DNA from: Planctomycetota bacterium
GTDB taxonomy: Bacteria; Planctomycetota; J058
DNA: 39,014 bases
NCBI GenBank assembly: GCA_023954375.1
Contig: JAMLIC010000074.1
Coordinates: 1 to 39,014 of the forward strand
Direction of reading: 5' to 3'
In this document: piece by piece, positions 22,521-33,026 of the stretch
How the letters are laid out: each line of letters opens with the position of its first letter
Position numbering within the stretch: the stretch's first letter is position 1
Made by a program: the position numbers and the translations under genes
The notes under the pieces: generated by a model
The model's input: only the letters and a program-made list of their open reading frames with translations
What the model was told of the DNA's origin: nothing
Database searches by the model: none

Positions 22521-25500
22521 GTGGACGAGCTCGTCGAGGGGCGCTGGCGCGTCGGCGCGGCGCTGGCGAGCGGCGGGTGGGGCGAGGTCCTCGAGGCGCG
22601 CGACGAGGTGTCCGGCGCCGAGGCGGCGCTCCTGCTCCTCGACCGCGAGCGCCCGGATGCGGCGCTCGGCGACCCCGCCCTGCTGGCCGGCCTCGAGCAC
22701 CCGAACATCGCGCGCGTGCGCGCCTGGGGGCGCGTGGCCCGCGGCCCGGGCCCGCTGGTCGGGCGGCCGTACGTGGCGCTCGAGCCCCTGCGCGGCCAGA
22801 CGCTGCGCGCCGCGCTCGCCGCCGGGCGGCTCGACCCCGCCCGCCTGGGCCGCCTCGCCCTCGACCTCCTGGCCGCGCTCGAGGCCGCGCACGCGCTGGG
22901 GCTCCGGCAGCGCCGGCTCGCCCCCGAGCAGGTCCTCCTCGACCCGGGCGGGGCCAAGCTCCTCGGGGTCGGCGCCCCGGCCGACCGCGGCGACGCGCAG
23001 GTCGCGCCCGAGGTGGCGCGCGGCGGCGACGGGGACGTGAGGGCCGATCTCTACGCGCTGGGCGCGTGCCTCTACGAGGCGGCGACGGGCCGCCCGCCCG
23101 ACCGGCTCGTGTTCGTGCCGGCGCGCGACCTGCGCCCCGACCTGCCGCCGGCGCTCGAGCGCGCGATCGCCGCCCTGCTCGAGGACGACCCGCGCGCGCG
23201 CCCGGCGAGCGCGGGCGCGGCGCGGGCGCTGTTCGCGCAGGCGCTGGGCCAGCCGCCGGGCGAGGCCGGCGGGGACGCCTCGCTCGAGCCGCGCTTCGTC
23301 GGCCGCGAGGAGGCGGTCGAGGCGATCGCCGGCGCGGTCGACGAGGCGGAGGCCCTCGCCGCCGCCGGGCGCGCCGCGCGCGAGGCGGCCCCGGCCGGGC
23401 CGCCGCCGTTCGTCGTGCTCGCCGCCGCGCCGGGGCTCGGGCGGACGCGCCTCCTGGCCGAGGCCGCCGCGCAGCTCGCGCGCCGCGGCGTGCTCGTGCT
23501 CCGGGCGCAGGCCTTCGGCGGCGGCGACCCGTTCGAGCCCTGGCGCGCCGTGCTCGAGGCCGCCCGCCGCCAGGCGCAGGACGAGGCGGCCGACGCCGTG
23601 GCCCAGGCGGCCGAGGCGCTCGCAGGGCCGGCGCAGGGCGGCGCCCTCGCCGGCTGGGAGCGGGTCGCGCGCGGCCTCCTCGCCCTGGCGGCGCGGCGGC
23701 CCGCGGCGCTGCTGCTCGACGACGCCCACCTCCTCGGCGAGCCCGCCGTCGCGCTCCTCCTGCACGTCGCCCGCGCGGCCCAGGCCCCGGGCGCGGGCGG
23801 CGCCCTGGCCGTCGTCGCCGCCGCGGCGAGCGACGAGCAGCAGGGCGAGCCGCCCCTCCTGCGCGCGCTCGCCGCGCCGCTCGCCCCGGCGCACCGGCTC
23901 GCGCGGCTCGGGCCGCTCGCCCCGGCGCAGGCCGCCGCCCTCGTGCGCTCGCTCGTGCCCGACGAGGCCGCCGTCGAGCGGCTCGTCGGGCTCGGGGCGG
24001 GCGACCCGTCGCTCCTCGTCGAGCTGGCCCGCGCCCGGCGCCGCGGCGGCGGGCCGCCCGGATCGCTCGAGGAGGCGGCGCGGGCGCGCCTCGCCCGCGC
24101 CGCGCCCGCGGCCCGCCCGCTGCTCGAGGCGCTGGCCGTCGTCGGGCGGCCGGTGCAGGCGGCCGCCCTCGCCGACCTCGCCGCGCCGGGGGTCGACGCG
24201 GTCGAGGTCCTGCGCGTCCTGCTCGCGGCGGGGCTCGTCCGCCGCCACGACGGGCCCGCCTACGACCTGCGGCGACGGGCTCACCCGGGCCACGCTCAAG
24301 GACGAGCTCGGCCCGCGCGCCGCGGCCACGTGCGCCCGCGCGCTGGCCGCGCTCGAAGCGCGCGGGCGCCCTCTCCGCGGGCGAGCGCGCGCCTCATGCT
24401 GCAGGCGCGCCTCGACGGCGCGGCCGAGGCCGCCCTGGCGGCGGCGCCCGGCGACCCGGCGCCGGAGGAAGTGCTCGCCGGCGCGGCGGACCTGATGCCG
24501 CCGGGCCTCGCGCGGGCGCGGGTCCGCCGCGAGCTGGCGGCGCGCCTGCGCGCGCGCGGCGCGTTCGCGGCGGCGCGCGCGGCGCTCGAGGCCGCCCTCG
24601 CCGACGCCGGCGAGCAGGACGCGCTCGAGGCGGCGCGCGCCCACCTCGAGCTGGGCGAGGTCGCCATGGCCGAGGGGCGCACGCGCGAGGCGCTCGAGCG
24701 CTCGACCCGCGGGGCGCGCGGCCTCGACGGCCAGGGCGGCCCCGAGGCGGGGGCGACGCTGGCGCGGCTCCTGGCGCTCGAGGCGCGGGCCGTCACCCAG
24801 CTCTCCGACCACGCCGGGGCGGCGCGCCTCCTCGCGCGCGCCAAGGCCGCGCTCGAGCGCGACCGCGACCCGGCGCTCTACGCGCGGCTCGAGGTCGACG
24901 AGGCCAACGCCTGGGTCCTCTCGCTCGACCGCACCCGCTACGACGCCGCCCGCGCGCGGCTCGAGGCGCTCCTGCCGCGGCTCGACGCGGCGGGCGACCA
25001 GGACGGCGCCGTCCACTGCCTGCGCGCGCTCGGCAACCTCGCCTACTACGTGGGCGACATGGGCGCCGCCGAGGAGCGCTTCCGCGACGCGCTCGGCCGC
25101 TGCGAGCGCCAGGGCGACCTGCCGGTCCTCGCCGGGCTGTGGAACAACCTGGGCCTGGTCGCCCGCATGCAGGGGGAGCTGCGCCGGGCCGAGGCGGCGC
25201 TCGAGCGCGCCCTCGACATCGCCGAGCGGCTGGGGCAGGGCGCCGTGATCTGCCGGGCGCTGACCAACGTCGGCCGCGTGCGGCGCGCCCTGGGCGACCT
25301 GCGCGGCGCGGCGCGCAGCCTGCGCCAGGCGGCCGAGGTCGCGCGCGCCGTGGGCGACGTCATGATCGAGAGCGCCGCCTGGTCGGAGCTGGGCACGACG
25401 CGCCTGGCCGAGGGGCGGACGCGCGCGGCGCTGGGGGCGCTCCTGCGCGCGCGCCGGCTGCGCCGGGCGCTGGGCGACCCCGGCCGCGTCGGCGAGTCGG

Positions 25501-26644
25501 AGCTCGACCTCGCCGAGCTCTGGCGCAAGACGGGCGACGTGCGCGCGGCGCTGGCGGCGACCGCCCGGTCGATGGCGCTGCAGGCGAGCCTCGGCAACGG
25601 CGACGCCGCGGCGCTGGCGGTCGAGGCGCTCGAGTTCGCCACGGCCGCCCGGGCGGCCCGGCGGCGCTCCTCGAGACGGCGCGCCAGGGGCCGCGCCCGG
25701 GGGCCGCCGCCCTGCCCGAGGCGGTCCGGCGCGGCGAGCCGCTGGCGCGGCTCGCGCGCGCCACGCTGGCCACGGCGCTCGCGGCCCGCGCCGGCGACCC
25801 CCAGCAGGCGCGCGTCCACGCGGCGCGCGCCCGGCGCCTCCTCGGGCGCGTGCGCGCGCAGGCGCCGGCGCCGCCGGTGCTGGCCCTCGCCCGCGCCCTG
25901 CGCCTCGAGGCGCGCGCGGTGCTCCAGGCGGTCCGCGCCCGCCCGGGCACGCGCGCGCCCTCGACCGGGCGATCGACGACCCGCACCTCCTGCCGGTGCG
26001 CCGCGGCGCCCTGCGCCTCAAGCGCGTTCCTCGACCTGGCCCTCGGCGACGCCGACGCGGCGCGCGCCGACGCGGCGCGCGCCGGCGACGCCGGCCTGTC
26101 GGAACCGCTGGCCGAGCGGCGCGCGGTCGGCCGCGCGCTCGTCGCCGCCGGCGCCCAGCGCCTCGACCCGCGCGGCGACGAGCCGGAGTGGCCGGCCGAC
26201 GCGCCGACCCCGGCGCTGGCGACGCCCAGGACACGGCGCGGCGCCTGGGCGACGTGGCCCTCCTCGCGCTCGCGTCGACCGCCCACGCCGACGCCCTCGC
26301 CGCCGAGCACCGCGCCGACGAGGGCCGGGGCCGAGCGCGCCGCCGCCGCCGCCGCCGCCGCGCGGCTGGCGCTCGGGCTGCCCGCCTCGCTCCGCGCCGG
26401 GATCGAGCGGGCGCACGCGCCCGTCGAGGCGGGGCGCGCGCGGGCGGCGCGGGCGGCCACGCGCCCGCCGCGGCCGCCCGAGCCGGCCGCGGCCGCGCGC
26501 GGGGAGCCCGACGAGGACGGCGCGCGCGCGGCGGACGCCGAGCAGGCGGAGGGGCGGCCAGGGGAGGGGAGGCCGTCGCGCGAGGGCGAGCGCGCGCGGC
26601 GGACGCACCCCGCCGACGGCGAGATCATCGGCGACAGCCCGCCC

Positions 26645-26666
<22 letters not shown>
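22521..26666 (+). CDS. N-terminal part: pseudokinase, degenerate ATPase, TPR array
   Basis: This open frame is 1381 codons, but only up to about 25650 does it read as real protein (with a wrong-frame stretch at 24272-24388). Residues 9-245 align with a Ser/Thr kinase fold (RWRVGAALASGGWGEVLEAR; LEHPNIARV; ADLYALGACLYEAATGRPP), yet the catalytic residues are missing: the HRD-K-x-x-N segment reads QRRLAPEQ (130-137), DFG reads GVG, and no VAIK lysine is seen, so it is a pseudokinase. FVGREEAVEAI (259-269) starts an AAA_16/STAND-like ATPase with APGLGRTR (303-310; Lys of Walker A replaced by Arg) and LLLDDAH (397-403). After ~640 come tetratricopeptide helices (LGNLAYYVGDMGAAEERFRD and WNNLGLVARMQGELRRAEAA types). 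GTG 22521 follows GGGGAGGG. Probable role: signal input to the sigma-54 domain downstream. Confidence 0.65.
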
Positions 26667-27649
<983 letters not shown>

Positions 27650-27682
27650 GCGGCACCCAGCTCCACGCAACGGCTGAGCATG

Positions 27683-27774
27683 GGACACGAAGGCAACGAA
27701 GGACCACGGAGGTCACGAAGGTCTCTTTCGAGCGCCTTCCGTGACCTCCGTTGATCTTCGTTGCCTTCGCGTCC
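27683..27774. repeat. Long hairpin of GGACACGAAGG-type words
   Basis: The left arm (27683-27721) and right arm (27735-27774) pair over about 39 bp with five or so mismatches and a 13-nt loop. The arms are built from CGAAGG, CGGAGG and AACGAAG words. It begins 33 nt after the stop of the regulator gene and precedes the next promoter, so it may end transcription. A closely related element lies at 30184. Confidence 0.85.
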
Positions 27775-27829
27775 GATCAAGTGTGAGGACGGCCGCCTCG
27801 GCCGTCGAAGTCGCCCGCAGCCGAGCGGC

Positions 27830-27858
27830 TTGCTCCGTCCGCCGCGCGCTGCTAAGGT
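27830..27858 (+). promoter_or_regulatory. Promoter of the PATAN-TPR gene
   Basis: TTGCTC (27830-27835), a 17-nt spacer and TAAGGT (27853-27858), with an extended -10 TGC directly before. It leaves a leader of about 105 nt containing a short reading frame (ATG 27936, six codons, starting ATGAGCGAGTC like the main gene). Confidence 0.55.
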
Positions 27859-27971
27859 CCAACAGTGCAAGGGTCTCGGACCTGGAGCAGCGCCCGCCCG
27901 GGCGCGATCCGGGCGCGTGGGTGACGCCGCGTCGATGAGCGAGTCCGCCCGGTGAGGAGCCTGGGGAGTCC

Positions 27972-30143
27972 ATGAGCGAGACGGCTCCCATCATCGAGCT
28001 CCCCGACATCATCCAGTCGCTCCAGAACAAGCGCTGGCTGGGGACGCTCGAGGTCGTCTCGGGGACGAGCCGCCGCTGCTTCCTGTTCTTCCGCGAGGGG
28101 CTGGTCCAGCACCGCAAGATGGACCACTCCCAGGTGATCCTGGGCCGCGCGCTCTACGAGCTGGGGCTCATCGACGAGGCCGACTACGTCATGACGCTCG
28201 TCGACCACGAGCGGACCGGGCGGCGCCTGGGCGAGGTGCTCGTCGAGCTGGGGCTCGTCGACCGCGACTCGATCCAGAAGGCGCTCCACTTCCAGGCGCG
28301 CGAGGACATCTTCGACCTGTTCACCTGGAAGAACCTCGACGTGCGCTTCCACCCGGGCGACCCGCCGCTGCCGGCCGTGTTCGCGCCGGAGGACACGGAG
28401 CTCCGGCTCAACATCTCGGGCATGAGCATCCTCATGGAGGCGGCGCGGCGGGCCGACGAGTGGGAGCTCGTCCGCAGCGTCATCCCGTCGGAGCACGACG
28501 TGCTCGCCCCGCCGCCCGGGGGGCTGCCCGAGGGGCTGGTCGACCGGCGGGTGGCCCTGCTCATCGACGGCTACCGGTCGGCCTACGAGATCGCCAAGCA
28601 GTCGCCGCTGAACACGATCGAGGCCCTGCGCGCCCTCGCCGACCTCGTCAAGGCGGGCCACCTGACGATCCTCGAGCCGGCCGAGCTGGCGAAGGTGGGC
28701 GTCGAGGCGGAGCGCGACGAGGACTACGAGAAGGCCCTGCACGTCTACGAGCTCGCCGCCGACCGCGGGCTCGAGCACCTCGACCTCTACCGGCGCATCG
28801 CCCTGGCCTACCATCGGCTGGGGCGCAACAAGGAGGCGCTCGACCGGTGGATCGCCGTCGCCGACCGCTGCGTGCGGCTCGACCGCCGCGACCTGGCGAT
28901 CACCGCCCTGCGCGACGCCCTGCAGCTCGCGCCCGAGGACCTGGAGCTCCGGCGCCGGCTGGCGCGGCTGCTCATCGAGTGCGGCCTCGAGCGCGACGCG
29001 GCGATCGAGTACCGCACCCTCGTGGCGACCGCCGAGGGGCTGGGGCAGAAGGCCGACGCGCTGGTGCCGCTCCTCCAGGACCTGCTCGAGCTGGCGCCGA
29101 GCGACAAGCCGGCGCTCGAGCGGCTCGCGCAGCTGCACATCGAGCAGGACGACACGATCCAGGCCATGGGGCGGCTCGACGACCTGGCGTCGGTCCTCCT
29201 CGGCGAGGACCGCCCCGACGAGGCGGTCGCCATCTACTACCGGATCCTGGACCTCGACGCCGAGAACCTCGACGCCCACCTGCGGCTGGCGCAGACCCTG
29301 GCCAAGATGGGCTCGACCGACGACGCCGTGCGCGAGTACCGGCGCCTCGCCGACACGCTCTACCGCTCGGGGCTGATCGCCAACTCGATCAACTGGTCGT
29401 TCCTGATCCAGGTCTACGAGTCGATCGTCGAGCTCGAGCCGTCCTCGACGCCGGCCTGGGAGTGGCTGGCCAAGGCCTACGTCGAGAACGGGCAGCTCGA
29501 CCTCGCCGTCTCCCGCTACGAGGGCATGGCGCAGAGCCTCGAGCCGGCGCAGGGCGAGGCGCCGCCGCACGAGATGCTCCAGCCGCTGCGGCGGATCGTC
29601 GAGCTCGACCCCGACCGGCTCGACGTGCGGCGGCGGCTGGCCGAGACGCACCTGGGGCTCAACCAGACCGACCGCGCCGTGCGCACGCTGCGCGAGCTGG
29701 CCGAGCGGGCCCTGGCCCACGGGCGGCTCCCCGACGCGCGCGAGGCCTACGAGGACGCGCTGGCCGTGGCGCCGTTCGACATGGACTCGCGGCGCGGGCT
29801 GGCGGCCATGGCCGAGCGGGCCGGCAACGTCGACGAGGCGCAGCTGGGCTGGAAGCTCATCGGCGCCATGTGCCTGCGGGCCGGCCTCTACGAGGACGCC
29901 GCGCGCGACCTGCGCCGGGCCGTGCAGCTCCGCCAGGACGACGTCGAGGCGCTCTACGACCTGGCGCGGGCCGAGGACCAGCGCAGCGCCTTCCGCTCGG
30001 CGGCGGCGATCTACGCCCGCTACGCCGAGCTCATGCTGGCCCAGGGCAACCAGGGTCTGGCGCGCGAGGCGCTCGAGCGGGCGCGGGCGCTGGAGCCGAG
30101 CCACTCGCAGGCGAACCAGCTGCTCGCGCGCCTGGGGACGTGA
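27972..30143 (+). CDS. PATAN (DUF4388) domain protein with TPR repeats
   Basis: A 723-residue cytosolic protein. The N-terminal ~55 residues (IIQSLQNKRWLGTLEVVSG, FLFFREGLVQHRK) fit the DUF4388/PATAN domain, an adaptor module of signalling proteins in Myxococcota, Cyanobacteria and Planctomycetes. GRALYELGLIDEADY and GEVLVELGLVDRDSI (about 58-100) are a repeated motif as in GspE N-terminal-like segments. From ~245 to the end about a dozen tetratricopeptide units follow (for example ALHVYELAADRGLEHLDLYR and AVAIYYRILDLDAENLDAHL). It would serve as a scaffold; no enzyme motif is seen. ATG 27972 has GGGGAG 4 nt upstream. Monocistronic, bounded on both sides by related hairpins. Confidence 0.88.
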   Translation: MSETAPIIELPDIIQSLQNKRWLGTLEVVSGTSRRCFLFFREGLVQHRKMDHSQVILGRALYELGLIDEADYVMTLVDHERTGRRLGEVLVELGLVDRDSIQKALHFQAREDIFDLFTWKNLDVRFHPGDPPLPAVFAPEDTELRLNISGMSILMEAARRADEWELVRSVIPSEHDVLAPPPGGLPEGLVDRRVALLIDGYRSAYEIAKQSPLNTIEALRALADLVKAGHLTILEPAELAKVGVEAERDEDYEKALHVYELAADRGLEHLDLYRRIALAYHRLGRNKEALDRWIAVADRCVRLDRRDLAITALRDALQLAPEDLELRRRLARLLIECGLERDAAIEYRTLVATAEGLGQKADALVPLLQDLLELAPSDKPALERLAQLHIEQDDTIQAMGRLDDLASVLLGEDRPDEAVAIYYRILDLDAENLDAHLRLAQTLAKMGSTDDAVREYRRLADTLYRSGLIANSINWSFLIQVYESIVELEPSSTPAWEWLAKAYVENGQLDLAVSRYEGMAQSLEPAQGEAPPHEMLQPLRRIVELDPDRLDVRRRLAETHLGLNQTDRAVRTLRELAERALAHGRLPDAREAYEDALAVAPFDMDSRRGLAAMAERAGNVDEAQLGWKLIGAMCLRAGLYEDAARDLRRAVQLRQDDVEALYDLARAEDQRSAFRSAAAIYARYAELMLAQGNQGLAREALERARALEPSHSQANQLLARLGT

Positions 30144-30183
30144 AGCCCGGGCCGGACCGCGGGCCTCGCTTCGGCCGAGAATG

Positions 30184-30262
30184 GGACACGGAGGCAACGA
30201 AGATCCACGGAGGCCACGGAGGCTCTCCCTGACCTCCGTGGACCTTCGTTGCCTCCGTGTCC
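30184..30262. repeat. Long hairpin of GGACACGGAGG-type words
   Basis: The left arm starts GGACACGGAGGCAACGAAG (30184-30202); the right arm is its complement with one mismatch every ten or so bases and ends at 30262. About 33 bp pair around a short loop. The element begins 41 nt after the PATAN-TPR stop. Compared with 27683, CGAAGG/CCTTCG pairs are replaced by CGGAGG/CCTCCG pairs on both arms. Confidence 0.85.
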
Positions 30263-30322
30263 AATCGAGTCCGGGCGCCTTGAACCTCGTCGGCCCGTTC
30301 AGCACCCCCCGCGCGACCGTGG

Positions 30323-30328
30323 TAGCCT
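30323..30328 (+). promoter_or_regulatory. Extended -10 (TGGTAGCCT) for the dehydrogenase gene
   Basis: CGTGGTAGCCTCG stands 27 nt before the GTG at 30356, upstream of the GGAGGT ribosome site. The -35 region is not recognisable. Confidence 0.4.
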
Positions 30329-30355
30329 CGCGCCTCCCCCCCCGGAGGTGCCGCC

Positions 30356-31891
30356 GTGACCGACCGCTACGCCGTCCTCGAGCAGCTGGGTATCGCCGCG
30401 TCGAACCCCGGCGCCGCCACGGTCAAGGAGTTCCTCGACACGCGCGGGCCGGAGATGCCCTCGATCGACCCGGCGCGGGGCGAGCCCATGGCCGTCGTCC
30501 GCGGCGCCGGCGCGGCGGAGTACGACCACGTCATGCAGGCGGCCGTCGACGCGTTCCCCGTGTGGCGCGAGTGGCCGGCCCCGCGGCGCGGCGAGGTCGT
30601 GCGGCAGGTGGGCGAGGCGCTGCGCCGCCACAAGGACGCGCTCGGGCGGCTGGTGAGCCTGGAGTCGGGCAAGATCCTGCAGGAAGGCCTGGGCGAGGTG
30701 CAGGAGATGATCGACATCGCCGACTTCGCGGTCGGCCTGTCGCGCCAGCTCTACGGCCTCTCGATGCACTCCGAGCGCCCGGGCCACCGGATGTACGAGC
30801 AGTGGCACCCGCTCGGGCCGGTGGGCATCATCACCGCGTTCAACTTCCCCGTCGCGGTCTGGGCGTGGAACGCCATGATCGCGCTCGTGTGCGGCGACAC
30901 CTGCGTGTGGAAGCCGTCGGAGCTGACGCCGCTCACGGGGCTGGCCGTGCACCGGATCGTGCAGGGCGTGCTGCAGCAGAGCGGCGCGCCCGAGGGGACG
31001 TGCGGGCTGCTCGTCGGCCCCGTCGACGCGGTGGGCAGCCGCCTCGTCGCCGACCGGCGCGTGCCGCTGATCTCGGCCACCGGCTCGTGCGCCATGGGCC
31101 GCAAGGTGGCCGGCGTCGTCGCCCAGCGCATGGGCCGCAGCCTCCTCGAGCTCGGCGGCAACAACGCCATCGCCGTGCTCGACGACGCCGACCTCGACCT
31201 GGCGCTCCGCGGCGTGCTCTTCGCCGCCGTCGGCACGGCCGGGCAGCGCTGCACGACGGCGCGCCGCCTCCTGCTGCAGAAGGGGGTGGCCGGCGCGTTC
31301 CTCGAGCGGCTCGTCGCCGCCTACAAGCAGGTGAAGATCGGCGACCCGCTGGCCGAGGGCACGCTCTGCGGCCCGCTCGTGCGGCACGCGGCCGTGGAGA
31401 ACATGATGCGCGCCCTCGAGCTGGCCAAGCAGCAGGGCGGCCAGATCCTCGTGGGCGGGGGCCGCTACACGCAGGGCGCCTGCGCGAAGGGCTACTTCGT
31501 CGAGCCGACGATCGTCCGCGCGCACCGCGACATGCCGATCGTGGCGGAGGAGACCTTCGCGCCCGTGCTCTACGCGATCGAGGTGGAGTCGGTCGACGAG
31601 GCGGTCGCCGTCAACAACGCCGTGCCGCAGGGCCTCTCGAGCGCCGTGTTCACGCGCGACCTGCGCGCGGCCGAGCGCTTCCTCTCGGCGGCCGGCAGCG
31701 ACTGCGGGATCGCCAACGTGAACATCGGCACGAGCGGCGCCGAGATCGGCGGCGCCTTCGGCGGCGAGAAGGAGACCGGCGGCGGCCGCGAGGCCGGCAG
31801 CGACGCCTGGAAGGCCTACATGCGCCGGCAGACCTGCACGATCAACTACTCGACCTCCCTGCCGCTCGCGCAGGGGATCCAGTTCGGCTAG
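30356..31891 (+). CDS. Aldehyde dehydrogenase, ALDH7/antiquitin type
   Basis: A 511-residue NAD(P)+-dependent aldehyde dehydrogenase. TAFNFPVAVWAWNAMIALVC with the nearby CVWKPSELTPLT is characteristic of the ALDH7A1/AmaB/Pcd group, which oxidises alpha-aminoadipate semialdehyde (piperideine-6-carboxylate) in lysine breakdown. The catalytic cysteine is C299 in GTAGQRCTT and the general base E265 in LLELGGNNA; the NAD-binding region and the C-terminal AEIGGAFGGEKETGGGREAG with SDAWKAYMRR are all present. Full length for the family. The GTG at 30356 has GGAGGT 6 nt upstream. No other lysine catabolic gene is in the window, so the substrate is inferred from family only. The next gene follows after 23 nt. 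Confidence 0.93.
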   Translation: MTDRYAVLEQLGIAASNPGAATVKEFLDTRGPEMPSIDPARGEPMAVVRGAGAAEYDHVMQAAVDAFPVWREWPAPRRGEVVRQVGEALRRHKDALGRLVSLESGKILQEGLGEVQEMIDIADFAVGLSRQLYGLSMHSERPGHRMYEQWHPLGPVGIITAFNFPVAVWAWNAMIALVCGDTCVWKPSELTPLTGLAVHRIVQGVLQQSGAPEGTCGLLVGPVDAVGSRLVADRRVPLISATGSCAMGRKVAGVVAQRMGRSLLELGGNNAIAVLDDADLDLALRGVLFAAVGTAGQRCTTARRLLLQKGVAGAFLERLVAAYKQVKIGDPLAEGTLCGPLVRHAAVENMMRALELAKQQGGQILVGGGRYTQGACAKGYFVEPTIVRAHRDMPIVAEETFAPVLYAIEVESVDEAVAVNNAVPQGLSSAVFTRDLRAAERFLSAAGSDCGIANVNIGTSGAEIGGAFGGEKETGGGREAGSDAWKAYMRRQTCTINYSTSLPLAQGIQFG

Positions 31892-31914
31892 GTAGCAGCG
31901 GAGGACACGACCGG

Positions 31915-32238
31915 ATGAACGCGCGCGCCCTCGTCGCCTGGCCGCTCTTCGTGGCGCTCGGCGCCGTGCTCCTGCTCCTCGTCGGGCGCCCCGCGGGCGC
32001 GCAGGGCGCGCCGCGCGGGTGGGAGCACCGCGTCTTCCGCATGGACCCCGCGGACTACCGCGACAAGGCGGACTACCTCGAGATCGTCCGCGCCAACAAC
32101 AACGACCACCTGCGCGCGGAGCCCGACTTCTACCAGCACGTCCTGCAGGTGCTCGGGCGCGACGGCTGGGAGCTCGTGCAGGTGGAGCGCCCGCGGGCGA
32201 GCCTCGTCTACTTCTACCTGAAGCGCCCTGTTCGCTAA
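31915..32238 (+). CDS. Small exported DUF4177-like protein
   Basis: A 107-residue protein with an N-terminal signal peptide (MNARALVAWPLFVALGAVLL, cleavage near AGAQ at 34). The mature part begins WEHRVFRMDP, and the end reads LGRDGWELVQVERPRASLVYFYLKRP, the LxxxGWELV ... FxLKR pattern of DUF4177 domains, here with an unusual central insert (YRDKADYLEIVRANNNDHLR). Function of the family is unknown. GGAGGA lies upstream of ATG 31915. It is probably co-transcribed with the dehydrogenase. A 6-bp perfect hairpin starts 2 nt after the stop. Confidence 0.8.
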   Translation: MNARALVAWPLFVALGAVLLLLVGRPAGAQGAPRGWEHRVFRMDPADYRDKADYLEIVRANNNDHLRAEPDFYQHVLQVLGRDGWELVQVERPRASLVYFYLKRPVR

Positions 32239-32240
32239 GT

Positions 32241-32255
32241 CGTTGCTCCGCAACG
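32241..32255 (+). terminator. Small hairpin after the DUF4177-like gene
   Basis: CGTTGC-TCC-GCAACG forms a perfect 6-bp stem with a 3-nt loop just after the stop codon. There is no T run, so an intrinsic terminator is only possible. Confidence 0.45.
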
Positions 32256-32259
32256 TCGC

Positions 32260-32288
32260 TTGACACGACCGGTCGGCGCGGCCATACA
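32260..32288 (+). promoter_or_regulatory. Candidate promoter (TTGACA-17-CATACA) reading into the gene-free region
   Basis: TTGACA (32260-32265), a 17-nt spacer and CATACA (32283-32288). The flanks of the -35 (CGCTTGACAC) are identical to those at 13071-13080. A stable hairpin, TGGGGAC-GCGTG-GTCCCCA (32294-32312), starts 5 nt after the -10. Confidence 0.4.
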
Positions 32289-33000
32289 GGAGATGGGGAC
32301 GCGTGGTCCCCAGGTTTGTCGCGGTGCTCGGTGACCGCCGCAGGCGGGCCACCGGCAGGAGGTGCGTAACGAAGCACGTCCGTCCGTCGCGAAGCGTCCG
32401 GGAGCCGACCTGCCTCTCTCCCGGTGCGGGCGCGTCCGATCCGGGGTCTCCGACCCCTGCCGCTGCGGCCCTCGCCCCTCTCTGAGCCCCTCTCTGAGCG
32501 GTGAGCGGTGAACGCGGGCGTCGACCTGGGACCGCCCTTCACCATCGTCGTCGTGGCTCTGCGTGCAGGCCGGGCGGCGCTTCGCCAACGCTCTCGCTCC
32601 GAGGGGCCGTCGTCCCCCTCGGTCGGGGGCCAGGCTGAGGAGGTGGATCTGAACCACACCTTGGTGATGCTGGTCGAGTGAGCCGCAGGCTCTGATCTCT
32701 GAATCAAGAAGGTCCCGTGGCCCGCCGTCGCGCGCGCGCAGCGCGTTCGCGGGGGGCTACGGGCGAAGGCCGGTCGCGTCCGATCCGGGGTCTCCGACCT
32801 CTGCCTCACCGGCGCCCTCCATGTCAGGAGGGGCCGCGGGCACCGAACGGGACGATCCCCGCGCCTTCGAGGCCGTCTCTGCGGTCGCCGGCGCTCACTC
32901 TCTCCGGCACGAAGTCGAGTCCGGGCCCCGCGCGGCGTCGCCGCCCGGGGCCCGGTTTGTTTCGGGCCTGCGGTCGGGCGACCGTCCTCGCAGGCGATGG
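32289..33000. other. 712-nt stretch with no supported gene; hairpins and direct repeats
   Basis: Open frames here give Arg/Pro/Gly-rich translations without motifs and conflict on both strands. It does contain the hairpin at 32294-32312, a second possible stem at about 32330-32353 (GGTGaCCGCC with GGCGGgcCACC), two 30-bp direct repeats with one mismatch (32431-32460 and 32775-32804, core GCGTCCGATCCGGGGTCTCC), and tandem copies of CCCCTCTCTGAG (32475-32486, 32487-32498). It may hold a small RNA or the remains of mobile repeats; I recognise no known RNA family. Confidence 0.55.
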
Positions 33001-33006
33001 TATGGT
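33001..33006 (+). promoter_or_regulatory. Extended -10 (TGGTATGGT) for the HU gene
   Basis: GATGGTATGGTGC lies 20 nt before the ATG at 33027. TGG before TATGGT makes an extended -10. GAGGGGGTGG follows as ribosome site. Confidence 0.5.
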
Positions 33007-33026
33007 GCTCCGCTCGAGGGGGTGGC

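Noticed and set aside
21585..26234. A 1549-codon minus-strand open frame opposite the large regulator
   Set aside because: Only its last 275 codons are a real gene (CDC123-like). The rest is Arg/Ala/Pro-rich antisense of the regulator, kept open by high GC.
30181..31914. Plus-strand open frame continuous with the DUF4177-like gene
   Set aside because: It overlaps the aldehyde dehydrogenase in another frame; only the part from ATG 31915 reads as protein with a signal peptide.
32303..32485. Small open frames in the 32.3-33.0 kb gap
   Set aside because: Translations are Arg/Pro-rich without motifs, lack ribosome sites and conflict with frames on the other strand.
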